DNA of 64,000 nucleotides from Chloroflexota bacterium. Its GTDB lineage: Bacteria; Chloroflexota; Dehalococcoidia; FW602-bin16. The notes under the pieces were generated by a model, which was given only the letters and a program-made list of their open reading frames with translations, ran no database searches and was not told the origin of the DNA. A program made the position numbers and the translations under genes. How positions within the stretch are numbered: position 1 is the stretch's first letter; each line of letters opens with the position of its first letter. The stretch is taken from NCBI GenBank assembly GCA_004297765.1, contig SCTZ01000170.1, positions 1 through 64,000 on the forward strand. The letters are read 5' to 3'. Positions 7,351-16,686 of the stretch are shown here, in pieces.

Positions 7351-8271
7351 CTACAACTCCTCCTCAAAGTAATCCAGATCCACCTTCTTGACGGTATAGT
7401 TTGTCACTTCCGTGACCCCGACGCCGTGGTCGATCATGTACTGCGCCAGCCGTTCGCCGCCAATCAAGACGATCTTCTTGTCAATCCTATGGACATACTC
7501 TATCGCTTCCTTGGAGAATTGCGAGGTTGTGATCAACACACCCTTTCTCGCCCTCTCTCCATCCAGACTCCCAGCAAATGCTTGTACCGTTGGGCGGCCG
7601 ACGACCCCTTCCCATCTCTTGGCCTGAACGTAAACGACGTCTAAGCCAAGCTTGTCTTCCTTGATCACCCCATCGATGCCGCCATCACCGGTGCCTCCGA
7701 CGGCTTGCGCCGCGTCCCTCCTGGAACCACCGTAACCCATGGACACCAGTAGGTCAATAACCAGGCGCTCGAAGAAGTTTGGTGAGCACTTCTTTACCAG
7801 TGCCAGCAGTTCCTGTGCTAGATCGCGTCTCAGACTCTGATAGATGGATTCCAGAGCCTCGCTGGGGGGCAGTTGGGGTTGCTCAACGTTGTTTACCTCC
7901 TGCGTTTCGTTGCCAGTGGGAAGCGCCGTCAAGCCCTTGAACTCTCGAAACTCATCGAACTGCTCCAGGAACTTCGTATTGATCTCGGGAGGGTTGCTGC
8001 CCAACACGCCGCTTCCTCTTCCCGTAATACGGAATCTGCCCCGACCACAACTTTCGAGAAGCTCCGCTTCTTTCAGGTACTTCTGGGCCCATCTCACGCG
8101 ATTGGCAAACCTGGCCTGGGTGCCGCTGGGCAACAACTCGTTTCGATCAGCATCAGACAGGTGGAACTCGGTGGCCAGAGTCTCCTCGACCTCCCGGAAG
8201 GTATGCTCCTTCTGGTCGCCCGCAAGCTTCAAGAGTGAGAGCATGAAAGACTGAAAACTCGGAACCGGCAT
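7351..8271 (-). CDS. Mrr-type restriction endonuclease
   Basis: This 306-residue protein has the two-part Mrr layout. The N-terminal winged-helix domain (about 1-95) includes RFANRVRWAQKYLKEAELLE and GRFRITGRG. The C-terminal nuclease domain starts near FFERLVIDLLVSMGYGG. Its catalytic core is GGTGDGGIDGVIKEDKLGLD followed by VYVQAKRW, the D-QAK variant typical of Mrr, which cuts methylated or foreign DNA. The ATG at 8271 has AGGAGG 8 bases upstream; a GTG at 8280 lies inside that site. It is convergent with the KilA-N/Res chimera, so both appear to belong to an accessory defence region. Confidence 0.92.
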   Translation of the reverse strand: MPVPSFQSFMLSLLKLAGDQKEHTFREVEETLATEFHLSDADRNELLPSGTQARFANRVRWAQKYLKEAELLESCGRGRFRITGRGSGVLGSNPPEINTKFLEQFDEFREFKGLTALPTGNETQEVNNVEQPQLPPSEALESIYQSLRRDLAQELLALVKKCSPNFFERLVIDLLVSMGYGGSRRDAAQAVGGTGDGGIDGVIKEDKLGLDVVYVQAKRWEGVVGRPTVQAFAGSLDGERARKGVLITTSQFSKEAIEYVHRIDKKIVLIGGERLAQYMIDHGVGVTEVTNYTVKKVDLDYFEEEL

Positions 8272-9032
8272 TCGTTCCACCTCCTATGCTTCTTGATGAC
8301 TCGCTACATGTCGGCAATGACGATGACCTACAGCGATTTTCACAAAGGCTGAGGAGTAGTCCAACCGTACGTAGGGGCGGACGGCTCTGTCCGCCTGGGT
8401 GGTGGGGTCCGGCCGTGGTCCCACCGCCAACGCTGGTACGCTGGATCACGCAACGCTTAACTTGCCAAGATGGCATGCGCATCTGCGAACACACGATGAC
8501 GCCTCCCAGCACCGCCACCCACCCTGCCCCACCCCAGGCGGACAGAGCCATCCGCCCCTACGTGGGCTAGTTGGCCTGCTCAGTCACTCCTAGAGCTGCA
8601 GTAACCGAGAAACTGTGTGACAAGGGCCACTACGCTCTGGGCGCTCTCCCGTCATTCCCGCTTCCGCGAGGTCGAGACCGTCACGGAGACCGCCACGGTC
8701 TCGAAGACCGCAGCGGTCTGGCGATCAATCACCCGCCTGAGGCGGACGCTCCTTGACGGGCTCATCCCGCAGTTACGACCAGGTCTCATACGAGTGCCTA
8801 ATGGTCGAACGCGAATCGGCTGGGCTCAACAGTATAATAGAGATATTCAATCTGGCAATCAATAGGCAGGGCGATAGTTTTGGGGAAATGGAACTGGGCT
8901 TGGCAAGAAAAGAGGGCAAGGGCCGCTCGACACGCTACGTCTCAGCGGTTGGCACGTAATCGTCAGATAATCGTCCGATGAAACCACGTAATCGTCAGAT
9001 CACCCGGGTTTCTGTGCCCCGAGGCAGCAATC
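8272..9032. other. Gene-free stretch with short repeats
   Basis: I see no convincing gene here. It holds an inverted pair (8371-8400 and 8534-8561), one copy of the CCGCCTGAGGCGGACGCTCC motif near 8730-8752 that also occurs at 9836-9898, and two direct copies of CACGTAATCGTCAGAT at 8953-8968 and 8985-9000. Confidence 0.6.
8371..8561. repeat. Inverted pair of GTAGGGGCGGA repeats
   Basis: The arms 8371-8398 (GTAGGGGCGGACGGCTCTGT and on) and 8534-8561 are inverted copies with one mismatch, enclosing about 135 bases. The GTAGGGGCG end is shared with palindromes at 29182-29205 and 53104-53171, so these look like one dispersed family. Confidence 0.7.
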
Positions 9033-9575
9033 TTAGATCCCTCGTCGTGGTTCCTGCCGTTGGTCCTGATCGCCCTCTTTCTTGATAGCGCTGATACGTC
9101 CGTCCATTTCCATGAAGACGTACTTGACGTCTTCCAGGCGCTCAACACCCTGGAGGCGCAACTGACTCATGAGCTCTTCCGGTGTGAGGTGCTCTTTGCG
9201 CATGTTGGCTTTGATCATCTCGCCATTGCGCACGAGGAGCAGCGGCGCTGGCAAGAGCACTCTGCGCACTCGACGCCATCTCATGCTGGCGTAGGAGAGA
9301 AACCAGTTCCAGAAGATGAGGGTGCTGGCCAGCACTAGCCCATCAGGTACGCTCTGGTAGTCGTCCGCCATGGCATTCTGGACGGCGTCGGCTATCAGCA
9401 CTAGGACGAGCAGGTCGGTGATATAGATGTCTGCGGACTCACGTTTGAGGATCAGCCGGAAGAGACCGACCAGGAAGAGGTATACGATGGAGATGCGGAG
9501 GAAGGACTCCAGGATCGGTTTGGTGGGCACCAGCATGCTGCCCCAGTCTATCCCGCCCCACAAGATGTTCTCCAC
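9033..9575 (-). CDS. DUF421 (YetF-like) membrane protein
   Basis: This 180-residue protein fits the DUF421 family. Residues about 15-85 hold three membrane segments (SFLRISIVYLFLVGLFRLIL, ITDLLVLVLIADAVQNAM, and GLVLASTLIFWNWFLSYASM). The cytoplasmic C-terminal domain contains PAPLLLVRNGEMIKANMRKE and LTPEELMSQLRLQGVERLED, the typical DUF421 signature, followed by VKYVFMEMDGRISAIKK. The biochemical role is not established; some Bacillus members are linked to spore physiology and germination. The frame is open upstream, but the GTG at 9575 fits the family start; its ribosome binding site is weak (AAGGA, 11 bases away). It has no obvious operon partner. Confidence 0.85.
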   Translation of the reverse strand: MENILWGGIDWGSMLVPTKPILESFLRISIVYLFLVGLFRLILKRESADIYITDLLVLVLIADAVQNAMADDYQSVPDGLVLASTLIFWNWFLSYASMRWRRVRRVLLPAPLLLVRNGEMIKANMRKEHLTPEELMSQLRLQGVERLEDVKYVFMEMDGRISAIKKEGDQDQRQEPRRGI

Positions 9576-9835
9576 GTGCGTTGTCGTCCTTCTGCCCTGC
9601 TTGCGGTTTTCCAATCGCTCCGGACTCCCTCGCCAGATCATCTGTTCGCCAGGAAGGGGGACGGAGCCAGCAGCTACCCTACGAGTGTGCAAATAGCGTT
9701 CCGGCAGGTTGCGCTTGAAGCATGAAAGTCTGCAAACCTGGAACCGGCAACCCTTAAGTCTCCTGCGCAACTTGTCGATTAGTTAGATGAGACGTGGTCA
9801 TAAATCACGGTCGGTGCGGAGCGCGAAGGCGGGTA

Positions 9836-9898
9836 CCTGGGAGCGTCCGCCTCAGGCGGGCGCGAGCACTCGGCCCGCCTGAGGCGGACGCTCCCAGG
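9836..9898. repeat. Perfect 25-bp inverted repeat
   Basis: CCTGGGAGCGTCCGCCTCAG plus GCGGG at 9836-9860 is exactly inverted at 9874-9898 around a 13-base loop. A half copy lies near 8730-8752. The remainder of 9576-10112 shows no gene; the strong hairpin could stop transcripts from either side. Confidence 0.85.
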
Positions 9899-10112
9899 CA
9901 GCATCGTCTCACGACTATGACCTGGCCTCAATTAGATAGCAGCGGTTGCGGTGGTGCGGTTGAGTCCGGGTCGAGGCCCCGCCGTAGTTGATCAGACCCA
10001 ATCGCTCCGTGGGCTCAAGAAGCCAAAGCGGCCATGCCGCAAGCGGGTCGGTGAGCACAACCACGCACGGCGCCGCGAGACAACTTGTACCCGCCAGCCA
10101 GCCACGACGGTT

Positions 10113-10141
10113 TTGACGACCGGGAGTGGCTCTGGTAGAAT
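10113..10141 (+). promoter_or_regulatory. Predicted sigma70 promoter of the secreted protein gene
   Basis: TTGACG and TAGAAT are separated by exactly 17 bases. The transcript would have a leader of about 155 bases, in which CTTGGT (10147-10152) and ACCAAG (10178-10183) can pair around an inner CCAG/CTGG helix. Confidence 0.6.
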
Positions 10142-10303
10142 GTGTCCTTGGTTCCTCGGGCCAGATTCGTTCGCTGGACCAAGCAAGCGTGACATCTACG
10201 GCTCTCCGTTGCGCGCGCTTGATCCAGCGGCGTTGCGGCATAACATTCGCAAGCCTGATCGCCACAAGGAGGCGGTCGGGAGGAAAGGAGAAGGAGGGAA
10301 TGG

Positions 10304-12607
10304 ATGAGAAAACTGCCTAAACGGATGCACTCTAGCCTCGCGATTATCGCCGCTCTTGCCCTGATCTTGGCGGCCATCGGGCAAGGAGTCGCGCCTCGTC
10401 AGGCGCTTGCCGACGGACCGCAGAGCGGGGCCGGATCGGGAGGTGTAACCGCAGTTACCGACGTCAGTCGACTGCCGAAGGCCAGCGACCAGCAACTGCA
10501 GGCGCAGGAGAGCGCGCCCCTCGGGCTTGGCATGAGCGCGGATCAGTACGCTCAGTTGAAGGAGCGCGCAGCTAGCACAGCCCCGTCCCTGCCGTTGGGT
10601 GCCGCGGTGGCCGACGTTTCGGCGTCCGCAGCCTTGTCGGCCCAGGCGCCTACTCTGGGTAACAACTTCCAGACCATCCAGTACACGGGTTGGATCCCAC
10701 CCGATGGCGCCATGTCGGTTTGTGCTCTTCACGTTGTAGTGGCCGTCAATTCATCGTTGGCCGTTTACAACAAGACCGGCACGCTTTTGACGGGTCCGAC
10801 CACCTTCACCAGTTTCTTCGCCAGCCTCAATCTCCCCGCGGGGACTAAGATCTTCGACCCGCGGCTCGTCTACGACCAGTCAACCGACCACCACTTCCTT
10901 GTGGCGGCCGCCACGAATAGCACGCTCCAGCAGGCCTGGTACGTGATCGCCATGAGCCAGACGGGCGATCCAACGGGGTCATGGCGGTTGTGGGCCCTCG
11001 ACTCTACGCAGAACGGCTCCAATTCCACCCCGTATTGGGCCGACTACCCGATGCTGGGGATCGATTCGCAGGCCTTGTATATCACGGGCAACATGTTCCT
11101 CTGGAGTGGCGGTTACTCCCAGGACGTGAAGCTGCGCATTTTCAATAAGTCGCAATTCCTCTCTGGTAGCAGCAGTATAAGCTGGTATGACTTCTGGAAT
11201 CTGAAGAACGCCGACGGAACGCAGGCCTTCAGCCTGCAACCGGCCGTCACCTTCGGCAACCCGGGCGCTGAATACCTGCTCAACACGCAACTCGGGACAG
11301 GCAGCTACGTTACCCTGTGGGCACTTACCAACCCGTTGAGCGCTGCCCCCACGCTCACCAGACAGGCGACCTTGACGGTGCCCGGGTTCGCCATCCCGCC
11401 CAACGCAACCCAACCCGAGACGAGCACGCTACTGCACACTGGCGATGATCGCATGTTGAACGTCGTATACAAGAACGGCTCACTGTGGGCGGCCCACAAC
11501 ACCGCGGTCAACTGGGCCAGTGGGACCTACTCGGGCATCCGCTTCTACGAGATCCTCCCAGCCTCGAATACAGTCAAACAGGCCATCTCATACGGTGCTG
11601 ATGGATCTCACTACTACTACCCGACCATCATGCCCGACAATGCGGGCAATGCAGCCCTTGTCTTCAATCGGTCTAGCGCCTCTGAGTATGTCGGGGTTCG
11701 CTTTACCGGACGGCTGAGCAGCGATCCGCCGAATTCACTGCAAGGCAGCGCCAGCCTGGTGGCAGGGCAAGCATCCTACGTTCGCATGGACAGCAGCAGC
11801 CGCAACCGCTGGGGCGACTACAGCGCCATGGCGCTCGATCCCAACGGCAACACCTTCTGGATGTTCGGCGAGTACGCTGCGTCTGTCAACCAGTGGGGCA
11901 CGTGGGTTGGCAGCACATCGTTTGGCGCGCCCCCGCCAGGTCCTACCACCATTCGCAACGTGTACGCCACACCCAACCCGTTCAATCCTAGCGCCGGTAA
12001 CACAACCATCCGCTACGATCTGTCCGGCACCTGCAACAACACGATGGCGATCCTCCTCAATATGCAGCAGGGCACCACGGTCAAGACTTGGACGCTGGGG
12101 CAGCAGCCTGCTGGGACTCGCACCTTCACCTGGGATGGCGCGACCGCGGGAGGGAGCGGAGTAGGAGAAGGCATCTACGCTGTTTACGTGGCCTGTCTGG
12201 ATGGCGCGCAGCCAGCACTGGGCTACCAGTTCGTCAACGTGAGCCCGGTCCTCACCAACATGGCGATCACACCACTGCCGTGGAATGCGGGAGCGAGTTC
12301 CTCGTTCCAGTACACACTCGCGCAGGGGATGCCGGCAATCGCGCTGATCCTGAACCTGCAGTTCCAGCCGCTCAAGATCTGGAACTGGAACAACTCCCCA
12401 GCCGGAGTGACAACCCTGAACTGGGATGGCAAGGATATGGCGGGGAGCACCGTGCCGGCCGGGCGGTATCTTTATGCCGTGCTGGCTGTGGACGTGGCGG
12501 GAGCGCAGCACGTAGGTATGGAGTTCTTCGACCTAGGGTCCCCTCAGCCCTACTCGCCTGACCAAGCGGCGGCAATGGCGCAACTGGCGGATATCATGGC
12601 GCGGTAG
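10304..12607 (+). CDS. Secreted beta-propeller-like protein with two C-terminal FlgD-type Ig domains
   Basis: This 767-residue protein starts with a Sec signal peptide (basic RKLPKR, a hydrophobic AIIAALALILAAIG core, cleavage near ALA-DGP). The middle (about 110-540) is rich in short strands and aromatic residues, with FDPRLVYDQSTDHHFLVAAA and RNRWGDYSAMALDPNGNTFW, suggesting a propeller-like or lectin-like surface domain. Residues about 545-750 hold two FlgD-like Ig repeats: IRNVYATPNPFNPSAGNTTI and on, then LTNMAITPLPWNAGASSSFQ. The chain ends in a short helix, AAAMAQLADIMAR. The same tail arrangement closes the secreted proteins at 54592 and 61120. GGAGGG 5 bases before the ATG gives a firm start. 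A terminator follows. No enzyme motif was recognised, so a surface or matrix role is an inference. Confidence 0.85.
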   Translation: MRKLPKRMHSSLAIIAALALILAAIGQGVAPRQALADGPQSGAGSGGVTAVTDVSRLPKASDQQLQAQESAPLGLGMSADQYAQLKERAASTAPSLPLGAAVADVSASAALSAQAPTLGNNFQTIQYTGWIPPDGAMSVCALHVVVAVNSSLAVYNKTGTLLTGPTTFTSFFASLNLPAGTKIFDPRLVYDQSTDHHFLVAAATNSTLQQAWYVIAMSQTGDPTGSWRLWALDSTQNGSNSTPYWADYPMLGIDSQALYITGNMFLWSGGYSQDVKLRIFNKSQFLSGSSSISWYDFWNLKNADGTQAFSLQPAVTFGNPGAEYLLNTQLGTGSYVTLWALTNPLSAAPTLTRQATLTVPGFAIPPNATQPETSTLLHTGDDRMLNVVYKNGSLWAAHNTAVNWASGTYSGIRFYEILPASNTVKQAISYGADGSHYYYPTIMPDNAGNAALVFNRSSASEYVGVRFTGRLSSDPPNSLQGSASLVAGQASYVRMDSSSRNRWGDYSAMALDPNGNTFWMFGEYAASVNQWGTWVGSTSFGAPPPGPTTIRNVYATPNPFNPSAGNTTIRYDLSGTCNNTMAILLNMQQGTTVKTWTLGQQPAGTRTFTWDGATAGGSGVGEGIYAVYVACLDGAQPALGYQFVNVSPVLTNMAITPLPWNAGASSSFQYTLAQGMPAIALILNLQFQPLKIWNWNNSPAGVTTLNWDGKDMAGSTVPAGRYLYAVLAVDVAGAQHVGMEFFDLGSPQPYSPDQAAAMAQLADIMAR

Positions 12608-12655
12608 CGCAGGCTTCTCTCCGCACACCTGACTCGCATTCTTGGCGACATGACG

Positions 12656-12688
12656 CAGCAGGGGCTTCGATAGCCCCTGCTGTCTTTC
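12656..12688 (+). terminator. Rho-independent terminator
   Basis: An 11-bp stem (CAGCAGGGGCT with AGCCCCTGCTG) with a 5-base loop is followed by TCTTTCT. It lies about 50 bases after the secreted protein's stop and between two convergent genes, so it may serve both. Confidence 0.85.
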
Positions 12689-12749
12689 TATGCGCCGCTA
12701 CCTATGATCGTGTTCGCGACCCTCGCAACAGCGGGAGGTCGACCGGGTC

Positions 12750-13034
12750 TTACTTCTGCGCCTTGACGGCGTCCGCCAGCTTCGCGCCGGGGCTGAAGGC
12801 GGGTCTCTTACCGGCCTTGATCGTGATGGCCTCGCCGGTGCGGGGGTTGCGGCCAGTGCGCTCTTTGGTTTCCGTGACCCGGAAGGTACCGAAACCGGTG
12901 ATGCGTACCTCTTCGCCTCGACTCAGAGCATCCGCGATGACGTCCAGCGTGGTGTTGATTGCCTGATCTGCCTTGGCACTGCTCAGCCCGGCCTTCTCAG
13001 CTACGCGCTTCACCAGCTCCGTCTTTCCAAGCAT
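12750..13034 (-). CDS. HU-family DNA-binding protein
   Basis: This 94-residue protein is a standard histone-like HU/IHF monomer. It opens with MLGKTELVKRVAEKAGLS and contains the DNA-contacting arm signature GFGTFRVTETKERTGRNPRT and the PAFSPGAKLADAV ending. As a dimer it would bend and compact DNA. The ATG at 13034 has GAGGAGG about 9 bases upstream and is preferred to an in-frame start six codons earlier. The length is that expected for HU. A possible TATAAT box lies about 195 bases upstream at 13230-13235, implying a long leader; the rest of 13035-13489 shows no gene. Confidence 0.96.
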   Translation of the reverse strand: MLGKTELVKRVAEKAGLSSAKADQAINTTLDVIADALSRGEEVRITGFGTFRVTETKERTGRNPRTGEAITIKAGKRPAFSPGAKLADAVKAQK

Positions 13035-13489
13035 GTTGCGTCTCCTCCTCACTGTTGTTGAGATTCAGGATCTCGCAGCCCACCGGCCGCGCGCGGCCCG
13101 CGGTTGCGCCACAGCGCATCGCTACACGAGTGCCCGCGCAGCAAGATCTGTGCCAGGAGTCCCACCTTCCGACTGCCGCAGAGCCAGTCACCCAACAGGT
13201 GAGCAGCTAGCGGCCGTCTCTTACGTCGTATTATACAGCAAATCGGCTGTGCTGTTTAGTGGTAAACGGCGCAAAATCAAGGCATTTGGGCAATTCGCCC
13301 CTATTCTTGATCCGTGCCGCCATTTCGGACCCCGGACCGATCAAGCCGACCCTCACATAAAACCCTGGCATCCGTTTTGCAACGAAGATCAGCAAGCCGA
13401 GCGGTTGTATCGAGATCGTTGCGGCGGCATCACCTGAGCGCTTGCGGCGCCTCTCTTGCGGGGGCGCGACTGGACAAGGGGGACTCATC

Positions 13490-13855
13490 ATGAAAGTGAG
13501 ACGCAGGTTCTGGGTGCTTCGGCTCATCGCGGAGCTACTCAAGCTAACGGCCCTGGCTACGCTGGTTCTGGGCGCGCTGGGTCTCGTGACGGCCTTCGGC
13601 GGGGAGTTCGCGACCATGGTCGCGACGGGAGCGCGGCCCCTGGGGTTGCCCCAGTTGCCCGACATCCTTTTCACGGTCCTCGGCCTGGCTTCCATGGCAG
13701 TGGGCTTTGTGACGTTCCTGGTTCTCTACGGCATCAGTCAGTTATTCTACGTTTTCATAGCGATCGAGGAGAACACTCGGGCTCTTCGTCAGACTCGCCG
13801 GGTTCCCCTGGAGGAGGCCCCCGCGCTGCCGAGAACGGCCGAACTGGCTGGCTGA
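13490..13855 (+). CDS. Small two-helix membrane protein of unknown function
   Basis: This 121-residue protein has a basic start (MKVRRRFWVLR), two hydrophobic helices (LLKLTALATLVLGALGLVTA and LFTVLGLASMAVGFVTFLVL) and a soluble acidic/basic C-terminus. The end of the second helical segment reads YGISQLFYVFIAIEENTRAL, after which a cytoplasmic helix is likely. GGGGGA before the ATG at 13490 supports the start over an earlier in-frame ATG. It ends about 58 bases before mutS but shares no evident function with it. I do not recognise a named family. Confidence 0.7.
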   Translation: MKVRRRFWVLRLIAELLKLTALATLVLGALGLVTAFGGEFATMVATGARPLGLPQLPDILFTVLGLASMAVGFVTFLVLYGISQLFYVFIAIEENTRALRQTRRVPLEEAPALPRTAELAG

Positions 13856-13912
13856 AAGAGGGTCGGTCGTCACCTGCAAAGTAGCCCGCCTTTGTTGTAC
13901 AATGTTCGGGCC

Positions 13913-16666
13913 ATGGAGACACCGATTCGCCGTCAGTACCTTCAGATCAGGAAGCAGTATCCGGACGCTATTCTGCTGTTCCGGCTGGGCGACTTCTACG
14001 AAACCTTCGACGAGCAGGCCGAGTTGGTCGCGCGCGAGTTGGAGATCACGCTGACCTCGCGGGAGATGGGCAAAGGGCAGCGTGTGCCGCTGGCCGGCAT
14101 CCCCTATCACGCCGCCAGCGGCTATATCGCCAAGCTCGTGGGACGCGGGCACAAGGTAGCGGTCTGCGAGCAGATGTCGGATCCCGCCGAATCGCGCGGT
14201 CTTGTCGAGCGGGCAGTGGTCCGTGTGGTCACGCCCGGCACAGTGGTCGACCCCGGCATGCTGGAGTCCAAGAGCAACAACTATCTGGTCGCAGTCGTGG
14301 CGGACGGCGATCAGGCTGGAGTGGCCTACGTCGACGTTACCACGGGCGAGTTCGGAGTCACACAGATAGCTGCCAGCCAGGTCTCGATCGAGGTTGAGCG
14401 GCTGCAGCCGGCGGAGCTCCTGATCCTAGCTGGATCGGAGCAGGTTGCACCTGGGCCCACCATCACGCCGCTGGAGGAGCGCTATTTCCGGCTGTCGCGA
14501 GCGCGAGAGACGTTGCTGCAGCATTTCGAGGTCGCCTCGCTAGAGCCTTTCGGTTGTGGGCATTTGCCCCTGGCCATTAGAGCGGCCGGCGCCGTGCTGC
14601 AGTACGTGGCGGAGACACAGCGGCCGGCCCTCGGTCAGCTTTCCCATCCGCGAACCTACTCCGTTGACGCCTACATGGTGCTGGACGTGCAGGCTAGACG
14701 CAACCTGGAGATCTTCCAGGCGGCTCGCTCCGGAAACGCTCGTGGATCTCTGCTGGGGGTTCTCGATCTGACACGCACACCCATGGGGGGGCGCTTGCTC
14801 AGGAAATGGCTGGGACAGCCGCTCCTGGAGGTGCGCCGCATTCACGCCCGTCAAGAAGTGGTCGGGGAGCTTCTGCGCGGCGACATCCTGCGCGACACCG
14901 TTCTCTCCAAGCTCGCCCGCGTGGGAGATTTGGAGCGGCTCATCAATCGGATCTCCCTGGGAGTCGCCTCGCCGGCCGATGTCACAACGCTACGTCGAAG
15001 TCTGGAAGGGGTGGCGGAGGTGCGACAGGTGATCCTTCCCGAGGCGGACGCCGCCGCGGACAGACCATTCCAGTCGGGACTTGTTCGGGATTTCGGCGTG
15101 ACCTCGCTTCCGGCGGCGCGTGGTCCACTGGCACGTCTGAGTGAGCGCATGGACGACTGCACCGAGATCGTCGAGCTTATCCGCCACGTGATGGTCGACG
15201 ATCCCCCGCCGTCGTTGGCGGATGGAGGGGTGATCCGTCCCGGCTTCTCCGAGGAGCTGGACGGCATGCGCAAAGCCACCAGCTCTGCCAAGGACTACAT
15301 CGCGAGCCTGGAGCGGTCGGAGCGCTCCCGCACTGGCATCAAGTCGCTAAGGGTCGGCTATAACCGCGTCTTCGGCTACTTCGTGGAGGTCAGCAACGCC
15401 AACCTGGAGATGCGCTTCAACAGCGCAGTCGCCAAAGAGGCTCAGTTGAGCACGGGGCAGACCGAGACCACCACCTGCAACTGTGCCACTACGCGGGAGC
15501 ACCTGGAGCGCTGCCTGGGATACGTTCGGAAGCAGACTCTGGTCGGTGCCGAGCGCTTCTTCACGCCGGAGCTGAAGGAGTACGAGGCGCTGGTGCTGAA
15601 CGGGCAGGAGCGCATCGGCGAGCTGGAATCGGCCCTCTTCCGACAGCTCTGCCGACAGGTGGCGGACATGGCCCCGCGCGTTCGGCGCACTGCCGAGACG
15701 ATCGCATGTCTGGATGTGCTGGCCGCCTTCGCGGAAGCAGCGGCCCGCTTCGGCTTCGTTCGCCCGGAGGTTGGCGAAGGGGACGAGTTGTTCATCAACG
15801 CCGGACGCCATCCGGTCGTCGAGCGAACCCTTCCCGCTGGCGAGTTCGTGCCCAACGACGTGCGCCTGTCCAACTCCCAGGAGCAGATCCTGGTTCTCAC
15901 CGGTCCCAACATGGCGGGCAAATCGACTTACCTGCGCCAGGTGGCCTTGGTCGTGGTCATGGCCCAGATCGGCAGCTATGTGCCGGCTGAAACGGCCAAA
16001 ATTGGGGTGGTAGATCGTATCTTCACCCGCATCGGGGCCCAGGACGATCTGGCTCTCGGTCAGTCCACCTTCATGGTTGAGATGCTGGAAACCAGCCTGG
16101 CTTTGCTGCAATCCACGCCGCGATCCTTGCTCATTCTGGACGAGGTCGGCCGCGGCACGAGCACCTACGATGGTCTGGCCATCGCGCGGGCTGTTCTGGA
16201 GTATCTGCACAACGATCGGCGCTGCGGAGCCAAGACGCTCTTCGCGACCCACTACCACGAGCTGACCAAGCTGGAGGAGCTTCTGCCCCGCGTGCGGAAC
16301 TATCGGATGGCCGTGTTGGAAGAGGGGGATCACATCGTCTTTCTGCGACGCGTGATTCCCGGTGGGGCAGATCGCAGCTATGGCGTCTACGTGGCCAGAT
16401 TGGCCGGCATTCCCAAGGCCGTCACGCGACGGGCCGAGGAGATCCTGCGGGAGCTCGAGGAGGGCACCCGATCCGATCATCAGGACGGGCGTCATGGCTT
16501 GCCGGCGCCGGCTCTGCAGTTGTCGCTGTTCCCTCAGGCCGATCCGCTGATCGAGGATCTGTCCGAGATCGACGTGGACTCATTGACGCCCCTGGAGGCA
16601 ATCACGAAGCTATACGAGCTCCGACAGCGTGCCAGACGGTCTGCCGAAATGAAGACGAAACCTTGA
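13913..16666 (+). CDS. mutS: DNA mismatch repair protein MutS
   Basis: This 917-residue protein shows the complete MutS layout. The mismatch-recognition domain has the F-x-E motif at Phe28 and Glu30 (LGDFYETF), followed by a connector, a lever and clamp region (about 260-560), and the ABC-type ATPase. The ATPase has Walker A GPNMAGKSTYLRQ near residue 664, the QSTFMVEM segment, Walker B LLILDEVGRGTSTYDG and FATHYHELT. It would recognise mispaired bases as a dimer. The ATG at 13913 lacks a Shine-Dalgarno site. A TACAAT box at 13898-13903 would place the transcript start only a few bases before the ATG, so the mRNA may be leaderless. No mutL is visible downstream. Confidence 0.97.
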   Translation: METPIRRQYLQIRKQYPDAILLFRLGDFYETFDEQAELVARELEITLTSREMGKGQRVPLAGIPYHAASGYIAKLVGRGHKVAVCEQMSDPAESRGLVERAVVRVVTPGTVVDPGMLESKSNNYLVAVVADGDQAGVAYVDVTTGEFGVTQIAASQVSIEVERLQPAELLILAGSEQVAPGPTITPLEERYFRLSRARETLLQHFEVASLEPFGCGHLPLAIRAAGAVLQYVAETQRPALGQLSHPRTYSVDAYMVLDVQARRNLEIFQAARSGNARGSLLGVLDLTRTPMGGRLLRKWLGQPLLEVRRIHARQEVVGELLRGDILRDTVLSKLARVGDLERLINRISLGVASPADVTTLRRSLEGVAEVRQVILPEADAAADRPFQSGLVRDFGVTSLPAARGPLARLSERMDDCTEIVELIRHVMVDDPPPSLADGGVIRPGFSEELDGMRKATSSAKDYIASLERSERSRTGIKSLRVGYNRVFGYFVEVSNANLEMRFNSAVAKEAQLSTGQTETTTCNCATTREHLERCLGYVRKQTLVGAERFFTPELKEYEALVLNGQERIGELESALFRQLCRQVADMAPRVRRTAETIACLDVLAAFAEAAARFGFVRPEVGEGDELFINAGRHPVVERTLPAGEFVPNDVRLSNSQEQILVLTGPNMAGKSTYLRQVALVVVMAQIGSYVPAETAKIGVVDRIFTRIGAQDDLALGQSTFMVEMLETSLALLQSTPRSLLILDEVGRGTSTYDGLAIARAVLEYLHNDRRCGAKTLFATHYHELTKLEELLPRVRNYRMAVLEEGDHIVFLRRVIPGGADRSYGVYVARLAGIPKAVTRRAEEILRELEEGTRSDHQDGRHGLPAPALQLSLFPQADPLIEDLSEIDVDSLTPLEAITKLYELRQRARRSAEMKTKP

Positions 16667-16686
16667 AGCTGTAACTGGAGGGTAGC

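Noticed and set aside
15347-16495. Long antisense open frame (382 codons) inside mutS
   Set aside because: It lies wholly within mutS, shows no recognisable domain and is a by-product of high GC content and codon bias.
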